From contig JARLGU010000056.1 of the NCBI GenBank assembly GCA_031292625.1, forward strand, positions 28,744 to 92,743: 64,000 bases of DNA, written 5' to 3'. Below the pieces are notes generated by a model that saw nothing but the letters and a program-made list of their open reading frames with translations, was not told where the DNA came from and searched no databases. Within the stretch, counting starts at the first letter, position 1; each line of letters opens with the position of its first letter. Both the position numbers and the translations under genes were made by a program. This document shows positions 1 through 12,797 of this stretch, piece after piece. This stretch comes from Capsulimonadaceae bacterium (GTDB lineage: Bacteria; Armatimonadota; Armatimonadia; Armatimonadales; Capsulimonadaceae).

Positions 1-101
1 CCTGTTCGCCGCGCGACATCCTTAAGCAATGCTCCCAAGTTAGCCAGCCGATCCTTTCGCGGTTCGGCAGAATGTTAAAAATATCTGCTGATACATTCTA
101 G

Positions 102-3368
<3,267 letters not shown>

Positions 3369-3374
3369 TGCTTG

Positions 3375-4271
3375 CTACGGCTTCGCGCTCGGGGAGCTAC
3401 TATCAGGCGCTGGCGGCGTTGTTGACGCTGCCGGCGCCTGATTCGTCGGCGTGGACGAAGTTGCTGGCGGCGTCGGTTTCGATATCCCCGGCGCCGGCAT
3501 CTTGTCCGTCTTCGTATAATCGGCCGGCGCCGTGAACACGCTGGCGGCAATCGGATCGGTCGACAGAGACGTGACCTGCGTTACGGCGACCATGTGGTCG
3601 ATGATTCCCTTCATGCTCATGGTCATCGTCATCTTGAGCGGAAGCCCCTTGAACTGATTGGACGTCCCTGACAATCCCGTCGTGCAGCCGGGGCACGCCG
3701 AAGCGGCGGCGATTGAGGGCAGATCCGCAGCAATCCACAGGCGTGCGTTCATTGTCATCTTCATGCTCGGCACGGACATGCTCATCAGGTACAGATGCAC
3801 GGGGTGACCCAAGAGCGTTGTCTTCTCCTTGCCATCGACGTACTTGGATTTCACGTTTTTCATCATCCCCGCGAAGGGCGAGGCAGTAGCGGTGTCTTTC
3901 CCGCCCTTTGTGCCCCCTTCGGACGCCTTCGCTGGCGAGCCTGGCAGCGGGATGACGTAGTACGTTTTCGACGCAGGCAGCAAGATCGTTTCGGTCTTTG
4001 CCTTAGAATCCATAATTATCGACATGATCGGAGTGTCCGTGCGCGTCAGATTGCCCGACGAGTATGTGACTGAATTCGATGCCCCGCCATTCGCGAACGG
4101 ATTGCTTTTGAGCATGGCGCTCATGTCGCCGGTTACGGGTTGCCCCATGAACTTGGCGTGCGACCAATCGATCGTCGTACTCTGCACAACCTTGATGTCA
4201 GCATATGCGTAACTTCCGGTCGACGCCAAGGCGATAGCGAGAAGTGCCGCCAAGTCAATTTGTAGTCGCAT
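3375..4271 (-). CDS. Secreted DUF4412-like protein of unknown function
   Basis: This 298-residue protein starts with a clear Sec signal peptide (LAALLAIALASTGSYAYA, cleavage near residue 24). The body alternates short beta strands: an N-terminal part on surface tension-like phrases (TRTDTPIMSIIMDSKAKTE), a central GHPVHLYLMSM segment, and a terminal segment ending in STDPIAASVFTAPADYTK. That last pattern is typical of DUF4412 and related LolA/LppX-like barrels. A CPGC pair lies around residue 190. The last 40 residues are a Pro/Ala/Ser/Thr-rich tail, probably disordered. It is transcribed convergently with the beta-galactosidase, stop codons six bases apart, and has no partner gene. The family call is by resemblance only and no function is known. 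Confidence 0.7.
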   Translation of the reverse strand: MRLQIDLAALLAIALASTGSYAYADIKVVQSTTIDWSHAKFMGQPVTGDMSAMLKSNPFANGGASNSVTYSSGNLTRTDTPIMSIIMDSKAKTETILLPASKTYYVIPLPGSPAKASEGGTKGGKDTATASPFAGMMKNVKSKYVDGKEKTTLLGHPVHLYLMSMSVPSMKMTMNARLWIAADLPSIAAASACPGCTTGLSGTSNQFKGLPLKMTMTMSMKGIIDHMVAVTQVTSLSTDPIAASVFTAPADYTKTDKMPAPGISKPTPPATSSTPTNQAPAASTTPPAPDSSSPSAKP

Positions 4272-4360
4272 TTAATGATCCTCTGTAAATCATTCCGAGT
4301 TGAAAACTTGCTAGTGTCTGATATCGTTTCGGGCTTGGAAGAACAGTCGATAAGGTTCGA

Positions 4361-5188
4361 TTATCCGCTAAGCGGCAGGATGAGCTGCGGCGTCTGGATT
4401 TCGTGGTCGGCGCGAGTCGCAATGATTGCGGTGCCGATGGCGAAATACTCAATAATGTGGCTACCCCAGCCATGAGATTTCTCGGTAATCTGCGCACCGA
4501 CGATCCCGTCCGCGTTCATCTGTTCGGCTTCGGACTGCATCCGGGCGAGCGCGTGCTCGCGCGCATCGTAGATTGCCTGCGTGTACGTCGTCATTTCGCA
4601 GTTCTGTCCCACCTGCTTGAACCACTGGCCAAGCCCCTGGTAGCCAACGTGGTACACGCAGTTGCCCATCGTCATTGCAGCCGGGCGATACCCGGAGCGC
4701 AGAAGCGTCCAGAAATCCTGCCCCGAGAGGTCCGATGTGAACGGACGGCCGTTAGGCGCGCGGTAGTGCTCGCCGGCCCGATTCCGTACGGCGGTGCCGA
4801 TAGCGATAAATTCCGCGAGGTTTTCACCCCATTCCTGACGCCCAACATCGAGGCGAACCCCGACAATTCCGTCCGCGCCCAGCATGTCGGCTTCCTCCTC
4901 CATGCGCGTCATCGCCAGTTCGCGCGCGTGGTACATGGCTTGTGTGAGGACGTCGAGTTCCTGGCTCTTGTTGAGCGCAGGCATCTGCCAGCCGATATGG
5001 TAAATCGATGAGCCGACAACTAGGCCCAGCGGGTCGAAGCCGGCTTCGCGAACGAGGAGAAATTCGTTGATGGAGAGATCACTCGTGAACAAGCCTTTCT
5101 GCTTCGCGTCTTGCCGCATAGCCGTGAGACGGTTTCGAGCGTGCAGCGGAAGACCGGCCTGTGATCCTGGGACATACTGATCGGGCAT
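4361..5188 (-). CDS. Tandem YbjQ/UPF0145 (heavy-metal-binding fold) domain protein
   Basis: The 275-residue protein contains two copies of the YbjQ/UPF0145 domain, recognisable by FTSDLSINEFLLV and FTSDLSGQDFWTL, each followed by ARE.A..RM..EA..M.ADGIVG and ending in a GTAV/GTAI strand. The domain family is annotated as putative heavy-metal-binding, but its biochemical role is not established. The ORF opens at 5209, but the ATG at 5188 is preceded by AAGGAG at seven bases, so I prefer it. It follows a paralogous tandem-YbjQ gene after 24 bp and is probably in one operon with it. No signal peptide or membrane segment is seen, so it is likely cytoplasmic. Confidence 0.85.
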   Translation of the reverse strand: MPDQYVPGSQAGLPLHARNRLTAMRQDAKQKGLFTSDLSINEFLLVREAGFDPLGLVVGSSIYHIGWQMPALNKSQELDVLTQAMYHARELAMTRMEEEADMLGADGIVGVRLDVGRQEWGENLAEFIAIGTAVRNRAGEHYRAPNGRPFTSDLSGQDFWTLLRSGYRPAAMTMGNCVYHVGYQGLGQWFKQVGQNCEMTTYTQAIYDAREHALARMQSEAEQMNADGIVGAQITEKSHGWGSHIIEYFAIGTAIIATRADHEIQTPQLILPLSG

Positions 5189-5212
5189 TAGATGGCTCCT
5201 TTCCGACATCGC

Positions 5213-6103
5213 TTATGGATGAAGCGAGACGGCGTAATCGATGATAGGGACGAGGCCATGTTCATAGCGGGCAATTGCTGTCCCAAACGCCTCAAAGTTT
5301 ACGATTAGATCGGTTCTCTTATTGTCGTTAACATCGACTTCCTTCTCGGTGATCTTGGTGCTAACCTGGACGCCGACAACTCCCTCGCCGCCGAAGGTCA
5401 CGCATTCGCCTTCCATCCGGCTCATCGCTTGGCGGCGCGCGTGGTAGACCGCTTTGGTGAAGTCAGGGAGCTCCTGGTTGTAGAAGCTCGTGGAGAAGAT
5501 CCCCATAACCGATGGGGCGAGGGCCGCTTGCGTAGCGTACGTCGAGACCTGATACCAAACGCAGTTTCCGAATACGATACCGGCGGGGCGAAATCCGGCC
5601 TTATGCAGCGACCAGAATTCCTGCCCACTCAGGTCGCTGAGAAACGGCCTCTCCGGTTGCGCTGAGCTTGGCAGCCTGATCGCGGTGCCAAGTACGGCGA
5701 ACTCGATCAAGTCTTTCGCCCAATCGTATGCGTTTCGCATAATCCGGACGCCGATGACGCCATGGGCTCCCAGCATCTTAGCCTCCTTCTGCAGGCGGCT
5801 GAGCGCAAGCAGACGGGCATGCGAGTAGGCTTGCGTAACAACTGACAACTCGCTCGACGCGTAGAGTGGCTTGTACTGCCAACCGACATGATAGATGCTG
5901 CTGCCCATCACTTGGGATACCGGCAAATAGCCGGTGTCGTGAGTCAACATCAACTCGTTGACGGACAGATCGGATGTAAATCGGCGCTTTGGATCCTCGG
6001 TTTCCGCTTTGATGCGCCGCTCGGCAAGAAGCGGCAGACCACCGCGTTCGAGATTTTGCTGGCTCGAAGCCGTATGGGGATCGGAGCGGTTCCAGAATGC
6101 CAT
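5213..6103 (-). CDS. Tandem YbjQ/UPF0145 domain protein, paralogue of the next gene
   Basis: This 296-residue protein has two YbjQ/UPF0145 domains: FTSDLSVNELMLTHDTGY with GAHGVIGVRI, and FLSDLSGQEFWSLHKAGF with GGEGVVGVQV. It is clearly homologous to the gene immediately downstream, with the same two-domain order, so an internal domain duplication was followed by a gene duplication. The start has GGAGG five bases upstream. The second domain carries an insertion (ATQAALAPSVMGIFST) not seen in the paralogue. It lies second in a three-gene minus-strand run. The metal-binding annotation comes from the family name and is untested; no obvious Cys/His cluster is present. Confidence 0.85.
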   Translation of the reverse strand: MAFWNRSDPHTASSQQNLERGGLPLLAERRIKAETEDPKRRFTSDLSVNELMLTHDTGYLPVSQVMGSSIYHVGWQYKPLYASSELSVVTQAYSHARLLALSRLQKEAKMLGAHGVIGVRIMRNAYDWAKDLIEFAVLGTAIRLPSSAQPERPFLSDLSGQEFWSLHKAGFRPAGIVFGNCVWYQVSTYATQAALAPSVMGIFSTSFYNQELPDFTKAVYHARRQAMSRMEGECVTFGGEGVVGVQVSTKITEKEVDVNDNKRTDLIVNFEAFGTAIARYEHGLVPIIDYAVSLHP

Positions 6104-6187
6104 CGATACCTCCGCGAGGCGCTTGTGTTTGGCCCGGCTTTCGGGCCGACAGCATTGATTGCGCCGGATCCGTAAGCTGATAGTGGG

Positions 6188-6601
6188 TTAGAGCGATTTG
6201 ATCTCTAGGAAGTTGCGCAGTGCCGCAAGAGCCTTTTCGCTTTTTTCAGCCCGGTTGTTGATTTCGCCGCCGACTTCGCTGAGCCACTGCTCAACATCGA
6301 TCTCGTCCGTACGCAGGGTGATCCCCTTTACGATCTTGATGCGCCGCGCCTTGAGGGGGCATCTGTCGCCGCCGTCGACGAGTACGTAAACGTTGTCCTC
6401 CAGAGTAACAGTGATGCTGACAATGCGTTTTTTCGACGAGAAGAGGCTCAGTGACTTGCGTTCGACCACCGTGAGATCGGGCATCGCCTCTTCGAGAAGG
6501 AACGTGAGAAGGGGCACGAACTCCTTCTGGTTTTCGGCGTAATTCTTTAGAAGAGCACCGGAGAGCCCGATCGCCTCCCAGTTGTCGGCAGGTTTAGACA
6601 T
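6188..6601 (-). CDS. Hypothetical protein upstream of the YbjQ pair
   Basis: I do not recognise this 137-residue protein. It is soluble: an N-terminal helical segment (ALLKNYAENQKEFVPLLTFLLEEAMP), a central beta-rich portion (KRIVSITVTLEDNVYVLVD, ARRIKIVKGITLRTDEI) and a C-terminal amphipathic helix. The ORF extends upstream to 6655, but MSKPADNWEAIG at 6601 looks like a natural N-terminus; neither start has a strong Shine-Dalgarno sequence. It lies 84 bp upstream of the first tandem-YbjQ gene on the same strand, so the three may be co-transcribed. Confidence 0.65.
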   Translation of the reverse strand: MSKPADNWEAIGLSGALLKNYAENQKEFVPLLTFLLEEAMPDLTVVERKSLSLFSSKKRIVSITVTLEDNVYVLVDGGDRCPLKARRIKIVKGITLRTDEIDVEQWLSEVGGEINNRAEKSEKALAALRNFLEIKSL

Positions 6602-6855
6602 GGTTGAGGAGCTATTTCGCAATTGAGAGCCGAAATCCTCCGCACATCTTCGCATAATGAGGGCGTCGACGTTTGTCGCAGGGAGGCGTGAAGACTGCCG
6701 TGGAACAGCTCAGACCTGCTCACATTGCGCGTGGTAGTCCAGGCAACGCGCCGTTAGACGAGCCGAGTTGTACGTGATCGGATCCGCTTCGGTGCGTACT
6801 TATCTCCCATACCCGGCTCTTGCTGCGCTGTCCTCAATGACGCTGGTCGGATCCG

Positions 6856-7749
6856 CTACTCCCTCTTAAATACCTTGTCCGGATGCACTCGCGCGCCGTC
6901 CGCCGTTACCGTTGCTAACGCGAGAAGCTCGTCGTCGTCGTCCGTTAGCCGTACGAGCGCGCCAGGGGATGCGCCAGGGCCTGCGGGCAGGTCTTTGCCA
7001 TTGAATAGGTCCGCGATTTCTCGCGTCTCTATGCGGCGCTCAGGCAGGAACGATACCGCGTCCGACGGCCGCACAATATGAGCGGCCGCGCCGTCCTCCT
7101 GCAGCCGCTCAAGCGTGACGCTCGATTCGCTTTCCGTCTCGAACCGCCCGACGCGCGTCCGCCGCAGCGATGCCATGTGCCCGCCGGCGCCCAGCGCCGC
7201 GCCGATGTCCGCGCAAAGCGTGCGGATATAGGCGCCTTTGCCGCATGCCACATCCAGAGTCGCGGCCGCCCGTTCGCCGGGCGTGAAGTCCAATACGGCA
7301 ATCGCATCGAAGCGTACCCGCCGGGCGGCGCGCTCGACGACGATTCCCTTGCGCGCGAGGTCGTACAGCCGCTGCCCCTCGTGGTGGACCGCGGAGACCA
7401 TCGGCGGAATTTGGTCGACCTCGCCGATGAAGCGCTCCGTGACTTCGATAAGGGCGTCGCGGGTGATCGAGGATGCGTCATGCTCTTCGATGATCGTTCC
7501 GGACGCGTCCTCGGTACTGGTTGTCGCCCCAAGGGCGAGGACCGCGCGGTAGCATTTCCCTTGCTCCGCGAGAAGATCGCTGATCCGCGTCGCGTGACCG
7601 AGGCAGACGAGCAGCACTCCGGTTGCATCGGGATCGAGCGTTCCGGCGTGCCCGACCTTCTTCTGTCCCGCGATCCGCCGCACGCGCGCGACAACGTCGT
7701 GCGATGTCATTCCGGCCGGTTTATCTACGTTGATTACGCCACTTAGCAT
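6856..7749 (-). CDS. truB: tRNA pseudouridine(55) synthase TruB
   Basis: TruB converts U55 of the T-arm of elongator tRNAs to pseudouridine. The N-terminus [17 protein letters not shown] and the motif [21 protein letters not shown] carry the family signature; the catalytic Asp is in GTLDPDATG. The downstream [15 protein letters not shown] and [15 protein letters not shown] segments match motifs of the catalytic core, and a short PUA-like tail follows. The ORF is open to 7806, but [11 protein letters not shown] at 7749 fits other TruB proteins, and a promoter-like TTGACA/TGTACA pair overlaps the extra 5' codons. It is divergent from the cytochrome b gene and separate from the usual infB-rbfA-rpsO neighbourhood. 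Confidence 0.95.
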   Translation of the reverse strand: MLSGVINVDKPAGMTSHDVVARVRRIAGQKKVGHAGTLDPDATGVLLVCLGHATRISDLLAEQGKCYRAVLALGATTSTEDASGTIIEEHDASSITRDALIEVTERFIGEVDQIPPMVSAVHHEGQRLYDLARKGIVVERAARRVRFDAIAVLDFTPGERAAATLDVACGKGAYIRTLCADIGAALGAGGHMASLRRTRVGRFETESESSVTLERLQEDGAAAHIVRPSDAVSFLPERRIETREIADLFNGKDLPAGPGASPGALVRLTDDDDELLALATVTADGARVHPDKVFKRE

Positions 7750-7777
7750 TACGATTGAACTTTTCTTCCTTCTTATT

Positions 7778-7806
7778 TGTACATTGATAGTATAGTAGAC
7801 TGTCAA
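7778..7806 (-). promoter_or_regulatory. Candidate sigma-70 promoter for truB
   Basis: Read on the minus strand, TTGACA is followed after 17 bases by TGTACA in an A+T-rich intergenic region. Its position excludes the upstream in-frame ATG of truB and supports the start at 7749. The -10 box is weak, so this is a candidate. Confidence 0.4.
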
Positions 7807-7882
7807 CCGAAAAGCCTATCAAAATAGGCATAGCGGGATGCGTGCGGAGAGGCTGCTATTCAAATTTGCGGATCGAACGGTT

Positions 7883-8566
7883 ATGAAGCTGCTCGTCAAC
7901 AAACATCCGCTGATTGTGCGGTGGAATCACTGGATCAATTTTCCCGTCCTCGCCGTCATGGTTTGGAGCGGGTTGCTGATCTACTGGGCGAACGACATCT
8001 TCCGGATCGGCATTGGGCGCTTCACGCTGCTCTCAATGAAGCTGCCCGACAGCATCTACGATAAGCTGCATCTCAGCCATGGTCTTGCAACGGGGATGGC
8101 CTGGCATTTCGCGTTCGCGTGGATTTTCGCGGTGAACGGTATTATCTACGTGCTGTATACGATTATCTCCTGGGAGTGGCGTCACCTGTGGCCGGACCGG
8201 CATAGCTTTCGCGATGCAATCGATGTCATCCGCCACGACCTCGGGCTCATCAAAACCGCGCCGCCGCAAGAGAAGTATAACGGCGCGCAGCGGATCGCGT
8301 ACTCGGCTATCGTCGTCATGGGGCTTGGCTCAATATTGACGGGCCTGGCAATCTACAAACCCGTGCAACTCGGCTGGCTTACCGCGCTGTTCTTCGGATA
8401 CGCTGGCGCGCGCTTTCTGCACTTCTGGCTGACTATGGGTTATGTCGCGTTTTTCATTGTCCACATTGCTCAGGTCGCCAGGGCCGGGTGGGGCAATTTC
8501 CGGGGCATGATCACCGGCTACGAGGTCGCCGACCGTCCTGCGGCAACAGATGGCGGAGGGACGTAA
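7883..8566 (+). CDS. Cytochrome b/b6-type membrane subunit
   Basis: The 227-residue protein is a four- to five-helix b-type cytochrome of the Ni/Fe-hydrogenase/thiosulfate-reductase cytochrome B family. HPLIVRWNHWINFPVLAVMVWSGLLIY is helix 1 with the conserved His of RWNHW; further haem-ligand candidates lie in KLHLSHGLATGMAWHF and ARFLHFWLTMGYVAFFIVHIAQV. It overlaps the Shine-Dalgarno region of the following molybdopterin oxidoreductase, stop and start being one base apart, so the two are translationally coupled. It would pass electrons between the quinone pool and that enzyme. The ORF opens at 7838; MKLLVNKHP at 7883 is the likely start. Confidence 0.88.
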   Translation: MKLLVNKHPLIVRWNHWINFPVLAVMVWSGLLIYWANDIFRIGIGRFTLLSMKLPDSIYDKLHLSHGLATGMAWHFAFAWIFAVNGIIYVLYTIISWEWRHLWPDRHSFRDAIDVIRHDLGLIKTAPPQEKYNGAQRIAYSAIVVMGLGSILTGLAIYKPVQLGWLTALFFGYAGARFLHFWLTMGYVAFFIVHIAQVARAGWGNFRGMITGYEVADRPAATDGGGT

Positions 8567-8567
8567 A

Positions 8568-9359
8568 ATGGGCGCGAACACGGATAAGGACGATGCGGCG
8601 CAGGTTCCGGTCGACCCCGAGGCGCGCGTGCGGGCGATGTCCCGTCGCGGCTTCGTGATGGCGGGAATTGCCGCCGCCGCGACGCTCGCGGGTTTCGAGG
8701 GGCTCATGCGTGCGCGTGAGGAAGATGGCCTTGCGTGGCCCCTCAGACGAATCTTGCAGGGCAACGAACGCGTGGTGCGGGGAGTCCTTGGCGCGCGGCG
8801 CAGCGCGCCGCTGCTGACCCTGGATCGCGTGACGCTTCCGGCGCGCGTCAACGGCGACCTCGGGCTGGGGGACGACTTCGATTCCGCATCGTGGACGCTG
8901 ACCGTTTCCCCCGCGCTGTCGCCTGACGACGATGCCGACGAATTCACGCTCGACCAGATCATGAGCCTGCCCAAGCATGAGATGATTACCGAACTCCACT
9001 GTATCGAGGGGTGGACCATCGTCCAGCGCTGGGCCGGCGCGCGTTTCTCGGATTTCGTCGCTCGCTATACGCGCTACAAGGACCCGCGCTCTCTCCCGGC
9101 GTATGTGGGCATGTCCACGCCCGACGGCGGTTACTACGTCGGGCTGGATATCGAGGCCGCGATGCATCCGCAGACGCTTCTCTGCTATGAGATGAACGGC
9201 GAGCCGCTCACTCTCGAACACGGCGCGCCGCTTCGCCTCGTGATCCCGGTCAAGTATGGCGTCAAGAACATCAAGCGCATCGGCGAAGTGACGTTCTCGA
9301 ACGCGCGTCCCGACGATTATTGGGCGCAGCAGGGCTACGATTGGTACGCTGGGCTGTAA
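8568..9359 (+). CDS. Molybdopterin-dependent oxidoreductase, sulfite oxidase/YedY fold, Tat-exported
   Basis: This 263-residue enzyme has the sulfite-oxidase-like molybdopterin fold. The Cys of TELHCIEGWTIVQRWAG is the expected Mo ligand, and the C-terminal LRLVIPVKYGVKNIKRIGEV segment is typical of the fold. A Tat-type N-terminus, SRRGFVMAGIAAAATLAGF, indicates export folded with cofactor and possibly anchoring. Start 8568 has GGAGG eight bases upstream; an in-frame ATG at 8550 lies before that site and is less likely. It pairs with the cytochrome b subunit just upstream. The substrate cannot be told from sequence; methionine-sulfoxide reductase (MsrPQ-like) and sulfite oxidation are both possible. 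Confidence 0.88.
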   Translation: MGANTDKDDAAQVPVDPEARVRAMSRRGFVMAGIAAAATLAGFEGLMRAREEDGLAWPLRRILQGNERVVRGVLGARRSAPLLTLDRVTLPARVNGDLGLGDDFDSASWTLTVSPALSPDDDADEFTLDQIMSLPKHEMITELHCIEGWTIVQRWAGARFSDFVARYTRYKDPRSLPAYVGMSTPDGGYYVGLDIEAAMHPQTLLCYEMNGEPLTLEHGAPLRLVIPVKYGVKNIKRIGEVTFSNARPDDYWAQQGYDWYAGL

Positions 9360-9383
9360 AGGGTGCGCAATAATCGAGATGCC

Positions 9384-9713
9384 TTGTAAGACGTCTCCCC
9401 GGCCGCCGTGGCCGCTTTTGAACCAGCGTGACGCTGGACCCTTTGTGAGCCGAAGACGGCTCGGTTTACGCTGGGTACATTCCCCGGAGCTTGCTCCGCC
9501 ACCGGCCAGTCCGGAATCTTGATGCCGCGTAGCCTGCTGCGGGAGTAGTTCATTAAGGGCTGGCACGGCGATTTTACTGCTTTACGATGTGCGCTGGGAT
9601 CGGACGCTAACGGCAAAAGGCGGTACGCGTGTTGAGGACTGCTCGTATGCCGCCGTTGTGATTGCGGCGCAGGCAGAGAAGTGCCCAGGCGGCGCGAGCC
9701 GTCCTGAATCTTG
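9384..9713 (-). repeat. Dispersed inverted-terminal element, copy A (interrupted)
   Basis: Reverse orientation relative to copies B-F. The outer end TTGTAAGACG and the hairpin CGGCCGCCGTGGCCG are followed by CTTTTG; the other end reads TTCAGGACGGCTC on the minus strand. Its body aligns with the others (ACGCGTAC, GCGCACATCGTAAAGC) but is split by a 132-bp insertion. It fills the gap between the convergent ends of the molybdopterin enzyme and a chemoreceptor. Confidence 0.8.
9423..9554. other. Hairpin-rich insertion inside dispersed element copy A
   Basis: Relative to the other copies, 132 bp interrupt the T-rich loop next to the terminal hairpin. The inserted piece contains three near-perfect stem-loops in succession: CCAGCGTGACGCTGG, GAGCCGAAGACGGCTC and CGGAGCTTGCTCCG. 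It has no open reading frame of note. It may be a second small mobile repeat nested in the first. Confidence 0.55.
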
Positions 9714-9759
9714 TCCGCGGCATGGCCGTCAATTACACGCACTAAGGACAGTTTTGCCT

Positions 9760-11976
9760 TTACGCCGCATGTTTTTGGGAGTTGCGCGCGGCAACGTGGG
9801 CGTCGTTGAACCGGAACTTGCCGACGATATCCTGCAAGTCGCTCGCTTGCGAGCGCATCGAGTCGCTGGCTTCGGACGCTTCTTCCACGAGGGCGGCGTT
9901 ATGCTGCGTGATCTCTTCCAGTTGGCCAATGGCCTTGTTGACCTGCTCGATGCCGGCCGCCTGCTCCTGTGCAGTCGATGCGATTCGCGATACAATCTGC
10001 GTCACTTGCTCAACGGAGCGGACAATCTCGTTAAGCCGTTCTCCGCTCTTGTGGACAAGTTCGCTTCCGGCGCTGACTTGGTTGACGCTTTCGTTGACCA
10101 GCGTCTTAATCTCCTTGGCTGCCTTAGAACTGCGACTTGCCAGGATGCGCACTTCGGAAGCAACTACCGCAAATCCTTTACCGCGTTCGCCGACGCGCGC
10201 CGCTTCTACGGCTGCGTTGAGTGCAAGCAGGTTGGTTTGGAATGCGATCTCATCGATCACCGTGACAATATCCGCGATGCGACGACTGGAGCCATTGATT
10301 CCATTCATCGATTCTATGGCGCTTGCAACGACTACGCCGCTGCCCACGGCGACACTGCGCGCCTGTTCGGCGAGTTGGTTTGCCTCGACCGCATGTGCCG
10401 CGCTTTGCTTGACTGCGAAGGTCATCTGTTCCATGCTGGCAGCGGTCTTCTCAAGGTTCGACGCCTGTTCGGACGTGCGTCGCGCGAGATCGGCATTGCC
10501 GTCAGCGATCTCGCCAGCGGACGCCGCTATTGTGTTCGACGATCGGCCTGTTAACCCAAGAAGCGTTGCAAAGGCGCTTTGGGCCTTGCCGAACGATTCG
10601 ACCGCGGCGTCGAGGGATGCAAGCATCTGATTGAAGCTTCGCGTGATTTCACCGCACTCGTCGTTTGTAGTAACCAGAATGGGTTGTGCGCTCACCGTGA
10701 GGCGTGACGTTAAATCGCCTTGCTCGAGTTGTCCGATTGCGTGCGTCAGGCTTTTCAACTCGTGGGATTCCAGCGCCCTAAGAGCTTGGGAGACCTGCTT
10801 GAGCGGATTGCTTATCCGGTCCGCAACAACTTGGGCGATCCAGCCGCAGAGCAGCGAAATCAGTGCGCCGGCGATCAAGAGAATCAACATCATCTGCTGC
10901 CTTCCAGACTGCAGATGCGCTTCAAATGCCTGAAACTCTGCTTCGGGCGCGCTCGATACGATAACCCAACTCCATGGCGCGTAGTACGCGATGCGCGCCA
11001 GTTTCATGCTCGGAGAGGCTTCCCCTTCTTCTTGCGAAAGGTATCGCATTGAGGCCAACTCGCCGCTCTTGAGTGAACTTGCCGCCTGAATAATCTTCTG
11101 AATGTATGGCTGGCCCTGAGCGTCCTTGGAATCCCACGCATCTTGACCCTGGCCGAAATGCGAGACGATCCGTCGCCCTTCGTCGTTCTTGAGGCCGCCG
11201 TAAATGGTTAGCCCGCCGGTTTTGCCGATGCGCGTCGCGAGAATTGCGTCGTTAAGCGAAGCAATGCCGTTCTGCGGGACCGCGGCAAAGAGCATGCCGA
11301 TCACGCGCCCGCTTGGATCCTTGATCGGTTCGTAGTTGGAAATGTACCAGGCATTGACGATAAACGCGGGGCCAATGTACGACTTGCCGGATAGGACTGC
11401 GGCAACAACGGGATTGGGAGCGCCGGTTGGGTTCGTGGCTGGGATAAATGTGCCGACAGCTCGCGCTCCGCTTGTTGTAAGGACATTTGTCGCGACCCGC
11501 AGCATGTCGCCTTGTTCGTTCATCCGCTGAAAGATCGTAGCCTTGCATTGCGCGATGCGTTGGACATGATCGACGATCGGCGTTTCGATATTCTTGTCAC
11601 GGTTAACCCCGAGCCACCGGCTGCCAACCAGCATCTGAGGAAGCTGAACGGTTTTGGCAGCCTTTGTAAACTGATTGATTGCTTGCCACTGAACAGCTGC
11701 GTTGCCCGTTCGAGCGCCGCCCGCGGCGTTAAGAAAGTCGTGAGCGAGTCGAAGGTCGTTCTGGACCTCCTGCTGGACGGTTTCTCCCTGCGCGCTGATC
11801 ATGTTGAGAGCGCCAATCGTCGTATGATTAAGATCGTCGTCTACAAGCTTGGCTGCTTCGGCGCTCGACTTCTCGGAAAATAGGACGCTTTGCCATTGTC
11901 CAACTGCAATGAGAATGCCCGATGTTGCGACAATGCCGGCGACGCTCATTAAAAGGATCTTTCGCGAGATCCGCAT
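9760..11976 (-). CDS. Methyl-accepting chemotaxis protein with extracytoplasmic Cache-type sensor
   Basis: The 738-residue receptor has a first membrane helix (residues about 8-28), a large periplasmic domain with Cache-like features ([51 protein letters not shown]), and a second helix near residue 365 ([18 protein letters not shown]). A HAMP domain and the MCP signalling hairpin follow, with the highly conserved tip [20 protein letters not shown]. It ends in NSQKHAA, so there is no CheR/CheB-tethering pentapeptide. AAGG lies nine bases before the start. It would control CheA in response to a small ligand; the ligand is unknown. A second chemoreceptor lies 0.8 kb away. Confidence 0.95.
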   Translation of the reverse strand: MRISRKILLMSVAGIVATSGILIAVGQWQSVLFSEKSSAEAAKLVDDDLNHTTIGALNMISAQGETVQQEVQNDLRLAHDFLNAAGGARTGNAAVQWQAINQFTKAAKTVQLPQMLVGSRWLGVNRDKNIETPIVDHVQRIAQCKATIFQRMNEQGDMLRVATNVLTTSGARAVGTFIPATNPTGAPNPVVAAVLSGKSYIGPAFIVNAWYISNYEPIKDPSGRVIGMLFAAVPQNGIASLNDAILATRIGKTGGLTIYGGLKNDEGRRIVSHFGQGQDAWDSKDAQGQPYIQKIIQAASSLKSGELASMRYLSQEEGEASPSMKLARIAYYAPWSWVIVSSAPEAEFQAFEAHLQSGRQQMMLILLIAGALISLLCGWIAQVVADRISNPLKQVSQALRALESHELKSLTHAIGQLEQGDLTSRLTVSAQPILVTTNDECGEITRSFNQMLASLDAAVESFGKAQSAFATLLGLTGRSSNTIAASAGEIADGNADLARRTSEQASNLEKTAASMEQMTFAVKQSAAHAVEANQLAEQARSVAVGSGVVVASAIESMNGINGSSRRIADIVTVIDEIAFQTNLLALNAAVEAARVGERGKGFAVVASEVRILASRSSKAAKEIKTLVNESVNQVSAGSELVHKSGERLNEIVRSVEQVTQIVSRIASTAQEQAAGIEQVNKAIGQLEEITQHNAALVEEASEASDSMRSQASDLQDIVGKFRFNDAHVAARNSQKHAA

Positions 11977-12245
11977 GGCTAGTACCTTCTTTCAATAGCG
12001 AACTATAATTGTTGGCAATACGCGAATGAAATTAAGGTTGTTTGCTATTTCTTTGATTTTTTATGTGGATTATACGTGTGATTATTTGAATTTACACGCT
12101 GTTTCTTTGTTTATATTTCTCATGTGTTCGTTGACTCGCAAAATGTGGAGCAGCGGCAAGTCGTCAAACGCAGCCGGCGCGGTCGAACGAGGAGGAATTT
12201 CGGAGGCGATCGAGCAAACATATTCGCAAGGGAGAATGCAGTGCT

Positions 12246-12698
12246 ATGGAGAATATGTCTCGTCGTAAATTTGTCGTTTCGCTGGCTTTATTGGGCGGCG
12301 CCTTAAGCGTGCTACCGGCGGTTGCGGATGCGGACGATTCTGCCGCGCCGTCTGGCGCGGTCTATTGGGCAAAGATCGGTCCGGCAAAGGATTTTCCGGT
12401 GAACGCGTTGACGTTTGGAAGCTATCCTCCGGAGTTTGGCCGGGGCGGCGTGTACGTTAAGCGGGTCGATGATAAGACGGCATCGGCCCTTTCGGCGAAG
12501 TGTGTTCATCGCGGTTGTAGGGTTGCCTTCCAGCCGAGCGAGAACGTCTTCCGGTGCCCGTGCCACCACGCGCAGTATTCGGCTGCTGGCGAGCACCTGA
12601 GCGGGCCGGGACATGGCAACCTTGCGGTCCTATTGGCGAAGATCGAGGGTGGGGACGTTTGGGTGCAGTCGTTGACACCGCCTCGTTCGGCGGGCTAG
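12246..12698 (+). CDS. Tat-exported Rieske [2Fe-2S] protein
   Basis: This 150-residue protein has a twin-arginine signal (MSRRKFVVSLALLGGALSVLP) and one Rieske domain. Cluster ligands are in KCVHRGC (Cys and His) and CPCHHAQY (Cys and His), the standard CxH-CxxH pattern, with an extra Cys in the first motif. It is small, like an isolated electron-transfer or cytochrome bc-type Rieske subunit without its cytochrome partners. An alternative start lies three codons downstream; AGGGAG precedes the first ATG. Upstream is a 270-bp A+T-rich region that separates it from a divergent chemoreceptor and must hold both promoters. Confidence 0.88.
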   Translation: MENMSRRKFVVSLALLGGALSVLPAVADADDSAAPSGAVYWAKIGPAKDFPVNALTFGSYPPEFGRGGVYVKRVDDKTASALSAKCVHRGCRVAFQPSENVFRCPCHHAQYSAAGEHLSGPGHGNLAVLLAKIEGGDVWVQSLTPPRSAG

Positions 12699-12797
12699 GC
12701 GGTGTCGCGCGAATACGACTTGGCGGCGTAATCCAGGCAGGTCAATTAGGACCGGGGAGGTTTAGCCTGCCTCATGGTCATTCTATACCAGTCCTAA

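Noticed and set aside
1-19. Possible start of a divergent minus-strand gene (ATGTCGCGCGGCGAAC)
   Set aside because: Only six codons lie in the window, too little to support a gene, although a divergent regulator would fit the nearby operator.
8511-9566. 351-codon minus-strand ORF opposite the molybdopterin oxidoreductase
   Set aside because: The plus-strand gene has a Tat signal, Mo-ligand Cys and a coupled partner; the antisense translation shows no recognisable motif.
9571-9595. Sigma-54 promoter-like TGGCACG near element copy A
   Set aside because: The GC element is 15 rather than about 10 bases from the GG, and no gene begins downstream in that direction.
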